DNA from: an uncultured Muribaculaceae bacterium
GTDB taxonomy: Bacteria; Bacteroidota; Bacteroidia; Bacteroidales; Muribaculaceae
DNA: 56,653 nt
Direction: 5' to 3'
Assembly (NCBI GenBank): GCA_910589425.1
Contig: CAJUSZ010000016.1
Coordinates: 1 to 56,653, forward strand
Position 1 is the stretch's first letter, and every line of letters begins with the position of its first letter. The translations under genes and the position numbers were made by a program. Positions 8,076 through 16,511 of the stretch are shown one piece after another. The notes beneath the pieces were generated by a model. That model was not told the origin of the DNA. It searched no databases and was given only the letters and a program-made list of their open reading frames with translations.

Positions 8076-10220
8076 TCAGCTGATTCTTGACCAGTCGTAC
8101 GTGTTTCTGAATCTGAAATCAAGCTCTTTTGCCACTATGGATATGCTTTGTGGTGATAGCCTGTAGTTCTGAGATTCATTGTGCCTGTTCGGCCCGGCGC
8201 ATGAAAGAGAAGGATTTGAATCAAGTATCCCTATGGCTTCCTCTCTGGCTATTGATATGATCTGTCCGTCGCGTGCGAGGTCGGCCACACGCAGATTGAA
8301 TGCAATGCCGCTTTGCTGTGTGCCTTCCATGTCTCCAGGCCCTCTAATTTTCATATCTGCCTCTGAAATAAGGAATCCATCGGTGGTCTCGGTCATTATC
8401 GAGAGTCTTTTCCGTGTGTCTTTACCGATGTTGGGATGGCTCATCAATATGCAGAAGCTTTTGTCGGCTCCCCGGCCCACACGCCCGCGGAGCTGATGGA
8501 GCTGTGACAATCCGAACCGTTCGGCGTTCTCGATGATCATGACAGACGCGTTGGGAACGTTGACACCCACCTCAATCACAGTCGTCGCCACCATTATCTG
8601 GGCTTGACCACTTACGAAGATTTCCATCTGGAAATCTTTTTCGGCAGGTTTCATCTGGCCGTGAACGAAACAGACCCTGTAGGAAGGAAATGTTTCGCAG
8701 ATCAGCTTGTAGCCTTCCTCAAGGCTTTTGAGGGAGGATTTGTCATTCTCGTGTACCAGCGGATAGACTATGTATGCCTGTCGTCCCGCTTTAAGCTCAC
8801 GTCCTACGAGGGAATACACGCTGTGGCGTTGCTCTTCGTATCTGAGGAGTGTTTCCACCGGCTTTCTTCCGGGCGGGAGTTCGTCGATCACGGATACTTC
8901 AAGATCTCCGTAGACTGTCATGGCCAAAGTCCGCGGAATAGGGGTCGCTGTCATTACAAGCACATGGGGCGCCATACGGCTCTTTTTCCACATTCTCGCA
9001 CGCTGGGCGACACCGAAACGATGCTGTTCGTCAATCACTGCCAGGCCGAGATTCCTATAGCGCACATTGTCTTCGATAATGGCATGTGTTCCCACAAGTA
9101 TGTGTATCGAGCCGTCGAGGAGTCCTTCGTGGATCATGCGTCTTTCAGACTGTCTGGTGCTGCCTGTAAGAAGTCTGACGCATATTCCAATCCGCTGTCC
9201 CCATTCGTTCAGATTCTCGAAATGCTGTGTGGCCAGAATTTCAGTTGGAGCCATTATGCATGCCTGATATCCGTTGTCGGTAGCCATAAGCATTGTCATG
9301 AACGCTACCAGGGTCTTTCCGCAGCCGACATCTCCTTGCAGCAGACGGTTCATCTGTCGGCCAGTGCGCATGTCGTCTCTTATTTCACGCAATACGCGCT
9401 TCTGTGCCCCTGTGAGCTGGAAAGGCAGGACTTTTGAATAGAAATCAGTGAAATTTTTCCCGATTCTCGGGAAGACAATACCCGGAATCTTGTCTCCTCT
9501 CTCCCTTGAATACCTGAGGATATGCATCTCGACATAGAACAGTTCCTCAAACTTCATTCTTTCTCTGGCAGCCTTGAGGGAGTCATGGCTTCTGGGAAAG
9601 TGCATGTTAAGCAGCGCCTCGTGAAGCGGCATGAGTTTAAGACGGTCTATAATCTCTTGAGGTAGAGTGTCCCCGATATGTTTTTGCCGTAGGTTGTCGA
9701 AGAGGTTCTCGATGAGTTTGCCTATTGTGCGGGCCGTGATTTGTTTGTTCCGCAGATTCTCAGTCAGAGCATAGATGCCGCGCAATCCGTGTGGAGGTTT
9801 GGTGGGGTCATATATGTCTACTTCCGGGTGGGCCATAGACCATGCGCCACGGAAAAATGAAGGTTTTCCGAACAGTACATATTCCACGGCTGGTTTGTAT
9901 GCGCCGGATATCTGTTTGATACGTGAGAACCAAACCACTTCCATCATGGATTTTCCATCAGAAAAGATGCCAATAAGGCGTTTTTTCGCCCCTTCTCCTT
10001 CCTGAGAGAATCTGATGAAGTGCCCTCTGACCTGCACGAGCGGCATGTCTTCTGTAAATTCCGAGATCCGGTAGAATCTGCTTCTGTCTACATATCTGAC
10101 TGGGAAAGTGTAGAGCATATCCCTGAATGTACGGATATCCAGTTCGGAGGCAAGCAGTTTTGCCCGCTGTTCGCCCACACCTTTGAGAAACTTTATGTCA
10201 TATCCTGCCAGAGTATGCAT
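8076..10220 (-). CDS. recG: ATP-dependent DNA helicase RecG
   Basis: A 714-residue superfamily 2 DNA translocase that remodels stalled replication forks and branch-migrates Holliday junctions. The N-terminal wedge domain carries the helix-hairpin-like LKGVGEQRAKLLA (13-25) and an OB fold (VQVRGHFIRF...). Helicase motifs: Walker A GDVGCGKT (about 298), TEILATQH, motif II DEQH (about 395), motif III TATPIPRT, and QLRGRVGRG (about 577). Length is normal for the family. The ATG at 10220 lies 10 bases after the ispD stop, so ispD-recG form an operon. The far C-terminus ends in a poorly conserved KELDFRFRNTYDW segment, as is common. Confidence 0.97.
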   Translation of the reverse strand: MHTLAGYDIKFLKGVGEQRAKLLASELDIRTFRDMLYTFPVRYVDRSRFYRISEFTEDMPLVQVRGHFIRFSQEGEGAKKRLIGIFSDGKSMMEVVWFSRIKQISGAYKPAVEYVLFGKPSFFRGAWSMAHPEVDIYDPTKPPHGLRGIYALTENLRNKQITARTIGKLIENLFDNLRQKHIGDTLPQEIIDRLKLMPLHEALLNMHFPRSHDSLKAARERMKFEELFYVEMHILRYSRERGDKIPGIVFPRIGKNFTDFYSKVLPFQLTGAQKRVLREIRDDMRTGRQMNRLLQGDVGCGKTLVAFMTMLMATDNGYQACIMAPTEILATQHFENLNEWGQRIGICVRLLTGSTRQSERRMIHEGLLDGSIHILVGTHAIIEDNVRYRNLGLAVIDEQHRFGVAQRARMWKKSRMAPHVLVMTATPIPRTLAMTVYGDLEVSVIDELPPGRKPVETLLRYEEQRHSVYSLVGRELKAGRQAYIVYPLVHENDKSSLKSLEEGYKLICETFPSYRVCFVHGQMKPAEKDFQMEIFVSGQAQIMVATTVIEVGVNVPNASVMIIENAERFGLSQLHQLRGRVGRGADKSFCILMSHPNIGKDTRKRLSIMTETTDGFLISEADMKIRGPGDMEGTQQSGIAFNLRVADLARDGQIISIAREEAIGILDSNPSLSCAGPNRHNESQNYRLSPQSISIVAKELDFRFRNTYDWSRIS

Positions 10221-10229
10221 ATATGCGGA

Positions 10230-10928
10230 CTATGACCGTTTTTTGCCGAGCAGCAGTTCGGCTATTTCAAAATCCTGAGGATTTGTTACTTTGATATTGT
10301 CAGTCGATCCGTGATAAATCACAATTTTCCCGCCGCATTTCTCGAATACCGATGCATCGTCGGTGAAGACCGGGTCAAGAGGATCTATGCTTGAGTATGC
10401 TTTCCGCAGGGATGCAAGATCAAACACCTGAGGTGTCTGTACGGCAACGTAATCTTTTCTTATTACAGACACGCTCCCGTCGGCGGTGATCTTCCGCAGC
10501 GAATCGCTAACGTCTATAGCCGGTATGGCACCGGTATTTTCCGACAAGACTGCGTCCCAGCCGGAATTGATCAACTCTGTACTGACAAGAGGTCGGGCGG
10601 CATCGTGGACAGCCACGAGACCGTTGCATCCGGATGGTATTGAGTTCAAAGCATTGGCTACGGAATCAGCGCGTGATTGTCCTCCGTTGACGAGTTGATG
10701 TCTCACTCGCGATTCTTCGGGCAACGAAGCTTCCATTGCTTCCCAATCACGTATAAATCCCGGATGCATGGCCACGATTAAATGGGTGTCCGGGTCTGCG
10801 TTGAAAAAGGCTTTCAATGACCACCATAGCATCGGTCGTCCGCATATTGTGCGGAATTGTTTGGGCAGTGCGCCTCCGGCCCGTGTGCCGGATCCTCCGG
10901 CCAATATGATCGCGTATTTTTCAGCCAT
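10230..10928 (-). CDS. ispD: 2-C-methyl-D-erythritol 4-phosphate cytidylyltransferase
   Basis: A 232-residue nucleotidyltransferase of the MEP isoprenoid pathway: joins CTP and MEP to give CDP-ME. Signature IILAGGSGTRAGG...PKQF (7-25) binds CTP; VAVHDAARPLVS (about 105-116) and the terminal NIKVTNPQDFEIAELLL are typical. Together with dxs at 16508 it shows that this organism uses the MEP pathway. The start lies only 17 bases after a hairpin with a T-tract, which may control how much fabG transcript continues into ispD-recG. Confidence 0.96.
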   Translation of the reverse strand: MAEKYAIILAGGSGTRAGGALPKQFRTICGRPMLWWSLKAFFNADPDTHLIVAMHPGFIRDWEAMEASLPEESRVRHQLVNGGQSRADSVANALNSIPSGCNGLVAVHDAARPLVSTELINSGWDAVLSENTGAIPAIDVSDSLRKITADGSVSVIRKDYVAVQTPQVFDLASLRKAYSSIDPLDPVFTDDASVFEKCGGKIVIYHGSTDNIKVTNPQDFEIAELLLGKKRS

Positions 10929-10939
10929 TGTCAGATCAG

Positions 10940-10978
10940 GTTAAAAAGGTTCTTGAGACTATAAGTCTCAGGAACCTT
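10940..10978 (-). terminator. terminator or attenuator between fabG and ispD
   Basis: On the minus strand a 15-base stem AAGGTTCCTGAGACT pairs with AGTCTCAAGAACCTT (one G-T pair) round a 3-base loop, followed at once by TTTTT. This is a textbook intrinsic terminator. It ends 12 bases before the ispD ATG, leaving no room for a separate promoter behind it. Confidence 0.85.
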
Positions 10979-11029
10979 GAAAGTTGTGATGCCACTTTAT
11001 TTTACGGGTGGCGCGATGGGAATATACAA

Positions 11030-11776
11030 TTACATGTTCATGCCGCCGTCGACCTGAATGACCTGGCCAGTTACATAGCCGGAAAGGTCTGACGCAAGGA
11101 ATGTGGCGACGTTGGCGATGTCCTCAACCTGGCCACCGCGGCGCAGAGGTATTTTTTTCTTCCATTCTTCACGGATTTCATCGGACAAAGCGGCGGTCAT
11201 TGCTGTCTCGATAAATCCGGGAGCGATAGCGTTGGCGCGGATGCCGCGTGAGCCTACTTCCTGAGCGATGCTCTTTGCCAGAGCGATGAGTCCGGCTTTG
11301 GATGCCGCGTAGTTTGATTGTCCGGCGTTTCCATGCACTCCCACGACCGATGCCATGTTGATGATCGAACCGGAACGCTGACGCATCATGACCGGAACGC
11401 AGGCATGGATGAAATTGAAAGCAGACTTGAGGTTGACAGCAATCACGGCGTCCCACTGCTGTTCGGACATGCGCATCATGAGTCCATCTTTGGTAATACC
11501 GGCATTGTTGACGAGGATATCGATCTTTCCGAAATCTTCAACCACCTGCTTCACTACATCGGCAGTCTGGGCAAAGTCGGCGGCATTGGAGGCATATCCC
11601 TTGCACTTCACACCGAGTGCTGCGATTTCCTCTTCTGTTTGTTTGCCGTTTTCATCTATTACAAGGTCTGTAAAAGCGATGTTTGCTCCCTCCTGGGCGA
11701 ATTTGATGGCTATGGCTTTGCCAATGCCGCGGGCGGCACCGGTGATCAAAGCTGTTTTTCCTTCTAAAAGTTTCAT
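11030..11776 (-). CDS. fabG: 3-oxoacyl-[acyl-carrier-protein] reductase
   Basis: A 248-residue short-chain dehydrogenase for the first reduction of fatty acid elongation, 3-oxoacyl-ACP to 3-hydroxyacyl-ACP with NADPH. Glycine-rich TGAARGIGK (12-20), NNAG (90-93), catalytic Asn115, Ser143, Tyr156 and Lys160, and the ending GYVTGQVIQVDGGMNM all fit FabG. The ATG at 11776 (MKLLEGKTALITG) fits the family better than the in-frame ATG at 11791. It follows the FabH-like gene after 87 bases and a TetR gene further up, and is closed by a strong hairpin, so the three probably form one regulated unit. Confidence 0.93.
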   Translation of the reverse strand: MKLLEGKTALITGAARGIGKAIAIKFAQEGANIAFTDLVIDENGKQTEEEIAALGVKCKGYASNAADFAQTADVVKQVVEDFGKIDILVNNAGITKDGLMMRMSEQQWDAVIAVNLKSAFNFIHACVPVMMRQRSGSIINMASVVGVHGNAGQSNYAASKAGLIALAKSIAQEVGSRGIRANAIAPGFIETAMTAALSDEIREEWKKKIPLRRGGQVEDIANVATFLASDLSGYVTGQVIQVDGGMNM

Positions 11777-11863
11777 ATTTGGATGTATCATTTTGAGACG
11801 GTTTTTAAATATGCGCCATTATGATGACACAATACTGGAGCCGTCGTTGTTGTAACCGTTGAT

Positions 11864-12817
11864 TTATTTCTTAGGAAATTCCACGATGAAGCAGCCGCAG
11901 CTGTAGCCTCCTCCGAATACGGTGAGGGCTATCTTCTCTCCATTCGTGAAATCATTCTTTTTCTGGGTGAGTACCAGTGGAGCTGAGGCAGAGCCGGTGT
12001 TGCCGAGTTCCTCAATGTTGTTGAGAAAAAAGTCCATTGGCTTCTCAAGCTGATGGGCCACCTGAGCCACAATGCGCTTGTTGGCCTGATGGCATATTAT
12101 GTTTGAGATGTCGTCGATCTTCATGCCGGCGTTTTCGAGAGAGTTGCGTAGCGCGTAGATCATATATCGGCAGGCATGAATGAACACATCCCTCCCGTCG
12201 GGCATTGTGATGCCATCCTCTTTGGGACGAAGTCTTACTCCGTCAGGCCCTTTCCCGATCTGGCCGAGGCCTTCGGTGAAAACATTTTTTATCTCGATAT
12301 CGGAATCCGCGATTTTCTCTTTGGATATGAAGAATGCAACCGCGGCATCGCCCCAAAGATGGCCTGACTTCGGATCAGTCTCGTTGGCATAATATGAGTT
12401 TTGCTCGCTGCATATCAGCAGTGCTTTGGAAGCTTTGCCCATGGCAAAGTAGCCTTCTATGATCTCAAGACCATTAATGAACGAGGAACATGCTGATGAA
12501 GCGTAGACTGCTTTAGCGCGTTCGATCCCATATTTGCGTTGCGCCTTGTGGGCAAGAGTGGCCACAGAGTCATAAACACAATAAGATGCAGAGACAATCA
12601 GATCCACCTCTTTTATGTCGTAAGGAAGTGAGGTCAGGGCGTCGTCGATGGCATCAAGTCCCATAGAGTCGACGTTTTCATTGCTGGCAGCTCTCGATCG
12701 GGTGGATATGCCTGTGCGTTGTGTGATCCACTCATCAGTCAGACCGTTTATTTTCTCGAAGTAAGAGTTGGAAATGCGTTCTGACGGAACATAGCATCCC
12801 ATTGCGTTTATATACAT
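11864..12817 (-). CDS. beta-ketoacyl-ACP synthase III (FabH-like)
   Basis: A 317-residue thiolase-fold condensing enzyme. The Cys-His-Asn triad is visible: Cys110 in SSACSSF, His243 in CHQANKRI and Asn273 in GNTGSAS, with GGGYSCG near the end. FabH starts fatty acid synthesis by condensing an acyl-CoA with malonyl-ACP; relatives make specialised lipids. Neighbouring fabG supports a fatty-acyl role, but the association with a TetR gene leaves open whether this is the housekeeping enzyme or a specialised one. The ATG at 12817 is preferred over the TTG at 12835, since the family starts with a strand like YINAMGCYVP. Confidence 0.87.
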   Translation of the reverse strand: MYINAMGCYVPSERISNSYFEKINGLTDEWITQRTGISTRSRAASNENVDSMGLDAIDDALTSLPYDIKEVDLIVSASYCVYDSVATLAHKAQRKYGIERAKAVYASSACSSFINGLEIIEGYFAMGKASKALLICSEQNSYYANETDPKSGHLWGDAAVAFFISKEKIADSDIEIKNVFTEGLGQIGKGPDGVRLRPKEDGITMPDGRDVFIHACRYMIYALRNSLENAGMKIDDISNIICHQANKRIVAQVAHQLEKPMDFFLNNIEELGNTGSASAPLVLTQKKNDFTNGEKIALTVFGGGYSCGCFIVEFPKK

Positions 12818-12889
12818 GTTGTTGATGTTGTTCAATTTGACAATTGTTAAATATCAAAAACCTGTGGCTCAATAGATTACTTTTGATGT

Positions 12890-13474
12890 TCAGCGTTTTT
12901 TGATTCCGTAAAGAAAAATGTTGCTGATATATTCGGTCAGCATTTGCTTTGAGACTCCTTGTTCTGTCAGATTGTCGCGTATGTATGGCACGTCCAGTCC
13001 GTGAATGGCATGGATGATAAGCACTGCTGTATGCATGCAGTTGTCCACATCGAAAGTCCCGAGCGCCTTTCCCTCTCTGAGGATGTCGCGCAGCAACGCT
13101 ATCTCTTTTTTTGAGATAAGTTTCCTTGCCCGGTCCACTTTCCTAACGTCCCGGAAAAAGCCTGCACGCAGAGAGCCGTTGCGGCTCACGATCTCACGCA
13201 TTGTCTCGAATCTGCATTTGATGTATTCTTCAAGTTTGCGCTCGGGTGAGATGTTGCGGCGCACTATCTCGTTAAGACGTTCGAGAAGTTGGTCGGTCTC
13301 CTGTTCGATGACGGCATTGAAGATGTCGCGCTTGCTTTTGAAGTAGGTGTATATTGTCCGTCTTCCCTTGTCGGAAGCGGATGCGATGTCGTGCATGGTT
13401 GTGTTCTCCACACCCTTGCGCGCAAACAGCTGTCTTGCTACCTCGATAAACTTGTCGCGTGTCTTTTTAACCAT
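12890..13474 (-). CDS. TetR/AcrR family transcriptional regulator
   Basis: A 194-residue regulator. The N-terminal helix-turn-helix is clear: RDKFIEVARQLFARKGVENTTMHDIASASDKGRRTIYTYFKSKRDIF without gaps, with the usual KG.. TIYTYFKSK recognition end. The C-terminal ligand domain is unassigned. The ATG at 13474 is chosen; the longer frame starts at a TTG at 13600 that lies upstream of the promoter box at 13570-13577. It precedes the FabH-like gene by 72 bases, so it probably controls its own operon of lipid genes through the paired palindromes at 13595-13631; the ligand may be an acyl-CoA or acyl-ACP, which is inference. Confidence 0.9.
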   Translation of the reverse strand: MVKKTRDKFIEVARQLFARKGVENTTMHDIASASDKGRRTIYTYFKSKRDIFNAVIEQETDQLLERLNEIVRRNISPERKLEEYIKCRFETMREIVSRNGSLRAGFFRDVRKVDRARKLISKKEIALLRDILREGKALGTFDVDNCMHTAVLIIHAIHGLDVPYIRDNLTEQGVSKQMLTEYISNIFLYGIKKR

Positions 13475-13569
13475 CGCCTTATGAGAAAACTGGTGCCTGT
13501 ATTCATGCCGATGAATCGGGGCAGAAGGATGCCCGGAAAGCAAAAATGCACACAAATCTTTACGTTGTG

Positions 13570-13601
13570 CAAAGTTAAGAATTATTTTCGATTTACCCAA
13601 T
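13570..13601 (-). promoter_or_regulatory. promoter of the TetR-FabH-FabG unit
   Basis: Minus strand ATTG, 20 bases, then TAACTTTG (13577-13570). The -7 box matches TAnnTTTG fully and the -33 box in three of four bases. It lies about 95 bases before the TetR ATG at 13474. Confidence 0.75.
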
Positions 13602-13631
13602 TTTAGGTCGTATATTCACCAAAATTTAGGT
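13595..13631. promoter_or_regulatory. two near-identical palindromic operators, candidate TetR sites
   Basis: ACCCAATTTTAGGT at 13595-13608 and ACCAAAATTTAGGT at 13618-13631 agree in 12 of 14 bases, are each palindromic (ACC..AA..TT..GGT), and start 23 bases apart, close to two helical turns. The first covers the -33 region of the TetR promoter. Position and symmetry fit autorepression by a dimeric TetR protein. Binding itself is inferred. Confidence 0.6.
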
Positions 13632-13664
13632 GAGGGCGGATAGTGCCGGATCTCTTCAGTTGGG

Positions 13665-15137
13665 TTATTTACGCCAGAATGAGTGGGTGAAGAGAAGAAG
13701 GATTGTGTATAGTTCGAGTCGCCCTATGAGCATGATGAAGGCAAGAATCCATTTCGCTCCGTCAGGAACGAGCGCGAAATTGCCTGAAAGGCCTGTGATG
13801 TCCGTGCCCAGGCCGGTGTTCGATATCGCGGAAAGGGCGCAGAAGAAGCTGTCTACCAATGGAAGCCCGAGCATGGTCAGCAGTGTGCCGCCGATCATTA
13901 TGACGATGACGTAAAGAAAGAGGAATGCCAATACTTTCTGGACCACCATGTAGGATGTGCCTTTCCCGTTGATGCACACGGTTGTTACTGCGTTCGGATG
14001 CATCATTTTGTAGAATTCATTTTTCAGGAACTTGAACAGCACGACAAGCCGATCTATTTTGGCTCCTCCGGAAGTGCTGCCAGCACATGCCCCGGTGAAC
14101 ATCATGACAACGAGGATTATCACAGCCAACGGCCCCCAGTCCGAGAAGTCGGGTTCGGTAAGTCCGGTGGAGGAGATGATCGACATTGCCTGAAACAGTG
14201 GGTCGATCGTGATGTCAGACACATTGTGAACGAGTCCGCGTGAGAAAAGATTCAGGCACAGGAGTAAGTAACAGATAGCGATGATTGCCAGATAGCATTT
14301 GAACACTGTGTTGTGCCATACCTTGAATCCGGCACCGGTTACACATCGGTAGATCAACGTGAAATTAACGCCTCCAAGAAACATGAATATGATTACTACA
14401 ATCTTTACGTAGAGCGAATTCCATTCGCCGATAGACATGTCTGAGGTGGAAAAGCCACCGGTAGACATAGTTGAAAGACCATAGCATACGGCGTCAAAGA
14501 AATTCATTTCGGAAAAGCAGAGCAGCACAATGAGCAGGGCTGTCAGGGAAATGTAGACAAGCCACAGACCTTTTGCGGTATAGCTTACCCGCGGACGGAG
14601 TTTGTCGTGGGTGATTCCTGTCACTTCCGCATTGAAAAGCTGCATTCCTCCCTGATAGTTGAGCATGGGGACTACTGCGAGGGTGAACAGGATTATACCG
14701 AGACCTCCGATCCACTGGATTATGCATCTCCACAATAATATGGATCGGGGGACACCCGTGAGTGAATTCAGAACACTCGCTCCCGTAGTGGTAAATCCGC
14801 TCATGGTCTCGAAAAAAGCGTCTGTGATAGTCATGTGGGTTCCGCACAGCAGAAACGGCAGCATGCCGAATAGCGATAGTATCACCCATGTCAGTCCTGT
14901 CAGGAGGATTGCCTCACGCTTTCCCATCTCTCTGGATTTAGGGCGGAGACTCATCATCCCTCCTCCGGCAGCTGCGGTTATGCCAACGGATATGAGAAAT
15001 TCCAATGTTTGATTCTCCCCTGAGATTAATCCCGTTATCAAAGGAAGAAGCATGAAAGCCGCCTCGATTGTAAGCAGCCATCCGATGACGCGGAGCAGCA
15101 TCGGCAGGTTTATGTAGGATTTACTTTTAAATGCCAT
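13665..15137 (-). CDS. trkH: TrkH family potassium uptake channel subunit
   Basis: A 490-residue inner-membrane K+ channel subunit. About ten to twelve hydrophobic segments carry four diverged selectivity-filter repeats: SGFTTTGASVL, GLSTMSTGGFSTSD, ISSTGLTEPDF and AISNTGLGTDI. It works with the cytoplasmic gating ring TrkA, whose gene lies 39 bases upstream. The last residues RLELYTILLLFTHSFWRK are typical of the family. In this operon the order is small membrane protein, dxs, trkA, trkH. Confidence 0.95.
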   Translation of the reverse strand: MAFKSKSYINLPMLLRVIGWLLTIEAAFMLLPLITGLISGENQTLEFLISVGITAAAGGGMMSLRPKSREMGKREAILLTGLTWVILSLFGMLPFLLCGTHMTITDAFFETMSGFTTTGASVLNSLTGVPRSILLWRCIIQWIGGLGIILFTLAVVPMLNYQGGMQLFNAEVTGITHDKLRPRVSYTAKGLWLVYISLTALLIVLLCFSEMNFFDAVCYGLSTMSTGGFSTSDMSIGEWNSLYVKIVVIIFMFLGGVNFTLIYRCVTGAGFKVWHNTVFKCYLAIIAICYLLLCLNLFSRGLVHNVSDITIDPLFQAMSIISSTGLTEPDFSDWGPLAVIILVVMMFTGACAGSTSGGAKIDRLVVLFKFLKNEFYKMMHPNAVTTVCINGKGTSYMVVQKVLAFLFLYVIVIMIGGTLLTMLGLPLVDSFFCALSAISNTGLGTDITGLSGNFALVPDGAKWILAFIMLIGRLELYTILLLFTHSFWRK

Positions 15138-15176
15138 CAGGATGGTGTGTTGAGGCGGTTTTGATAATTATGCCGG

Positions 15177-16511
15177 TCAGCCAAACCATTTCTCGATTTT
15201 ATGAATTGACCCTGAAAGGCAGAAGACCACTACGTAATCTCCCGGCATTATCTGGGTGTCGCCTCCGATCATCTCGCATTTATTCCCTCTTACAAGAGCG
15301 GCCAGGGTCATGCCGAACGGCAGCTTGAGATCTCTGACCTTTGACCTTGTGATCTTTGCCTTAGGACGCACTTGCAGTTCGGCAACCTCGGCATCGGCCA
15401 ATGCGAGACATTTGGCGCTCGATTCATCGGAATCAAGTAGAATTTTGAAAATATGGCTTGACGCGAGAAGTTTCTTGTTGATGGTAGTGCCTATGTTAAG
15501 GTTTTCGGCCTGCGACAGGAATTGGATGTTCTCGACATCGGCGATGGTCTTGGGTACACCGAATTCCTTGGCTGTAAGGCAGGCGAGAATATTCGTCTCG
15601 GAGGAGTCTGTCAACGCGAGAAAGGCATCGTATTGATACACATTGTTTTCTCTGAGTACTTCAATATCGCGTCCGTCTCCGAGGAGGATCTCGCAATCGG
15701 GAAGCATCATGGCCATGTGTTCACAGTGATCTCGGTCGATGTCGATAATCTTTATGTGGAACTGTTCGTGATAGTCAAGCGCGAAGCGGATTGCGATAGG
15801 ACTTCCGCCCATTATAAGCACTTTCCTTATGTTTTTTTTCCGTTTTCCGCACAGATCGCGGACTTCCTCCACGAATGGAGGAGTCGTTATGAAATAGACA
15901 ATGTCATCCCGGAGGATCTCGTCGTTTCCTTTAGGAATGATGGTTTCGTTATTCCGTTTGATGGCGGCAACGTGAAAGTCATGCGCGGTAACGGGAAGAT
16001 CTTTCAGCTTGCAATTGAGCAACGGACATTCCGAGCGTATTTTCACTCCGATCAGCAGCAGATTCCCGTCGTGAAGCTCCCCCCAGTATCTGGCCCAGTT
16101 GTGGCGGAGCGCGGTGTCTATTTCCACTGATGCCAGATTCTCCGGATAGATCAGGAAATCCACTCCGAGCGATTTGAGTATGGCGCTGTTCTCTTTTTTC
16201 TGGAATTCATCGCTGTCAATGCGGGCCACAGTCTTACGCGCACCGAGTTTCTTGGCTATTGCGCATGAAGATATGTTGCGGGTCTCGTAGGGCGTTACTG
16301 CAATGTATAGATCGGAATCCCCGACGCCTATGTCGCGAAGCGTGCGGAAGGAGGACGACGAGCCGTTCCATGTCATCAGATTATAGTTGGAGTCTATGAC
16401 ATCGAGCCGGTCCTGATCGTTGTCGAGCAGGATAATATCTTGATCCTCGTTGGATAGCATCTTTGCGAGATGGGTGCCTACTTCTCCCGCGCCAACAATT
16501 ACAATCTTCAT
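15177..16511 (-). CDS. trkA: Trk system potassium transporter, peripheral NAD-binding subunit
   Basis: A 444-residue cytoplasmic protein with two RCK units. First Rossmann site IVGAGEVGTHLA (4-15) with the acidic LLDNDQDRLD; second MGGSPIAIRFA about residue 234, followed by IIDIDRDHCE. Each is followed by a TrkA-C domain. It gates TrkH in response to NAD(H) or ATP. The second glycine motif lacks the third glycine (GGSPIA), suggesting weaker nucleotide binding in that half. Start and dxs stop share ATGA, a 4-base overlap typical of translational coupling. Confidence 0.95.
   Translation of the reverse strand: MKIVIVGAGEVGTHLAKMLSNEDQDIILLDNDQDRLDVIDSNYNLMTWNGSSSSFRTLRDIGVGDSDLYIAVTPYETRNISSCAIAKKLGARKTVARIDSDEFQKKENSAILKSLGVDFLIYPENLASVEIDTALRHNWARYWGELHDGNLLLIGVKIRSECPLLNCKLKDLPVTAHDFHVAAIKRNNETIIPKGNDEILRDDIVYFITTPPFVEEVRDLCGKRKKNIRKVLIMGGSPIAIRFALDYHEQFHIKIIDIDRDHCEHMAMMLPDCEILLGDGRDIEVLRENNVYQYDAFLALTDSSETNILACLTAKEFGVPKTIADVENIQFLSQAENLNIGTTINKKLLASSHIFKILLDSDESSAKCLALADAEVAELQVRPKAKITRSKVRDLKLPFGMTLAALVRGNKCEMIGGDTQIMPGDYVVVFCLSGSIHKIEKWFG

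Noticed and set aside
8604..9437. 277-codon plus-strand open frame inside recG
   Set aside because: Antisense shadow of the conserved helicase domain.
15522..16130. 202-codon plus-strand open frame inside trkA
   Set aside because: Antisense shadow; no start context or homology.
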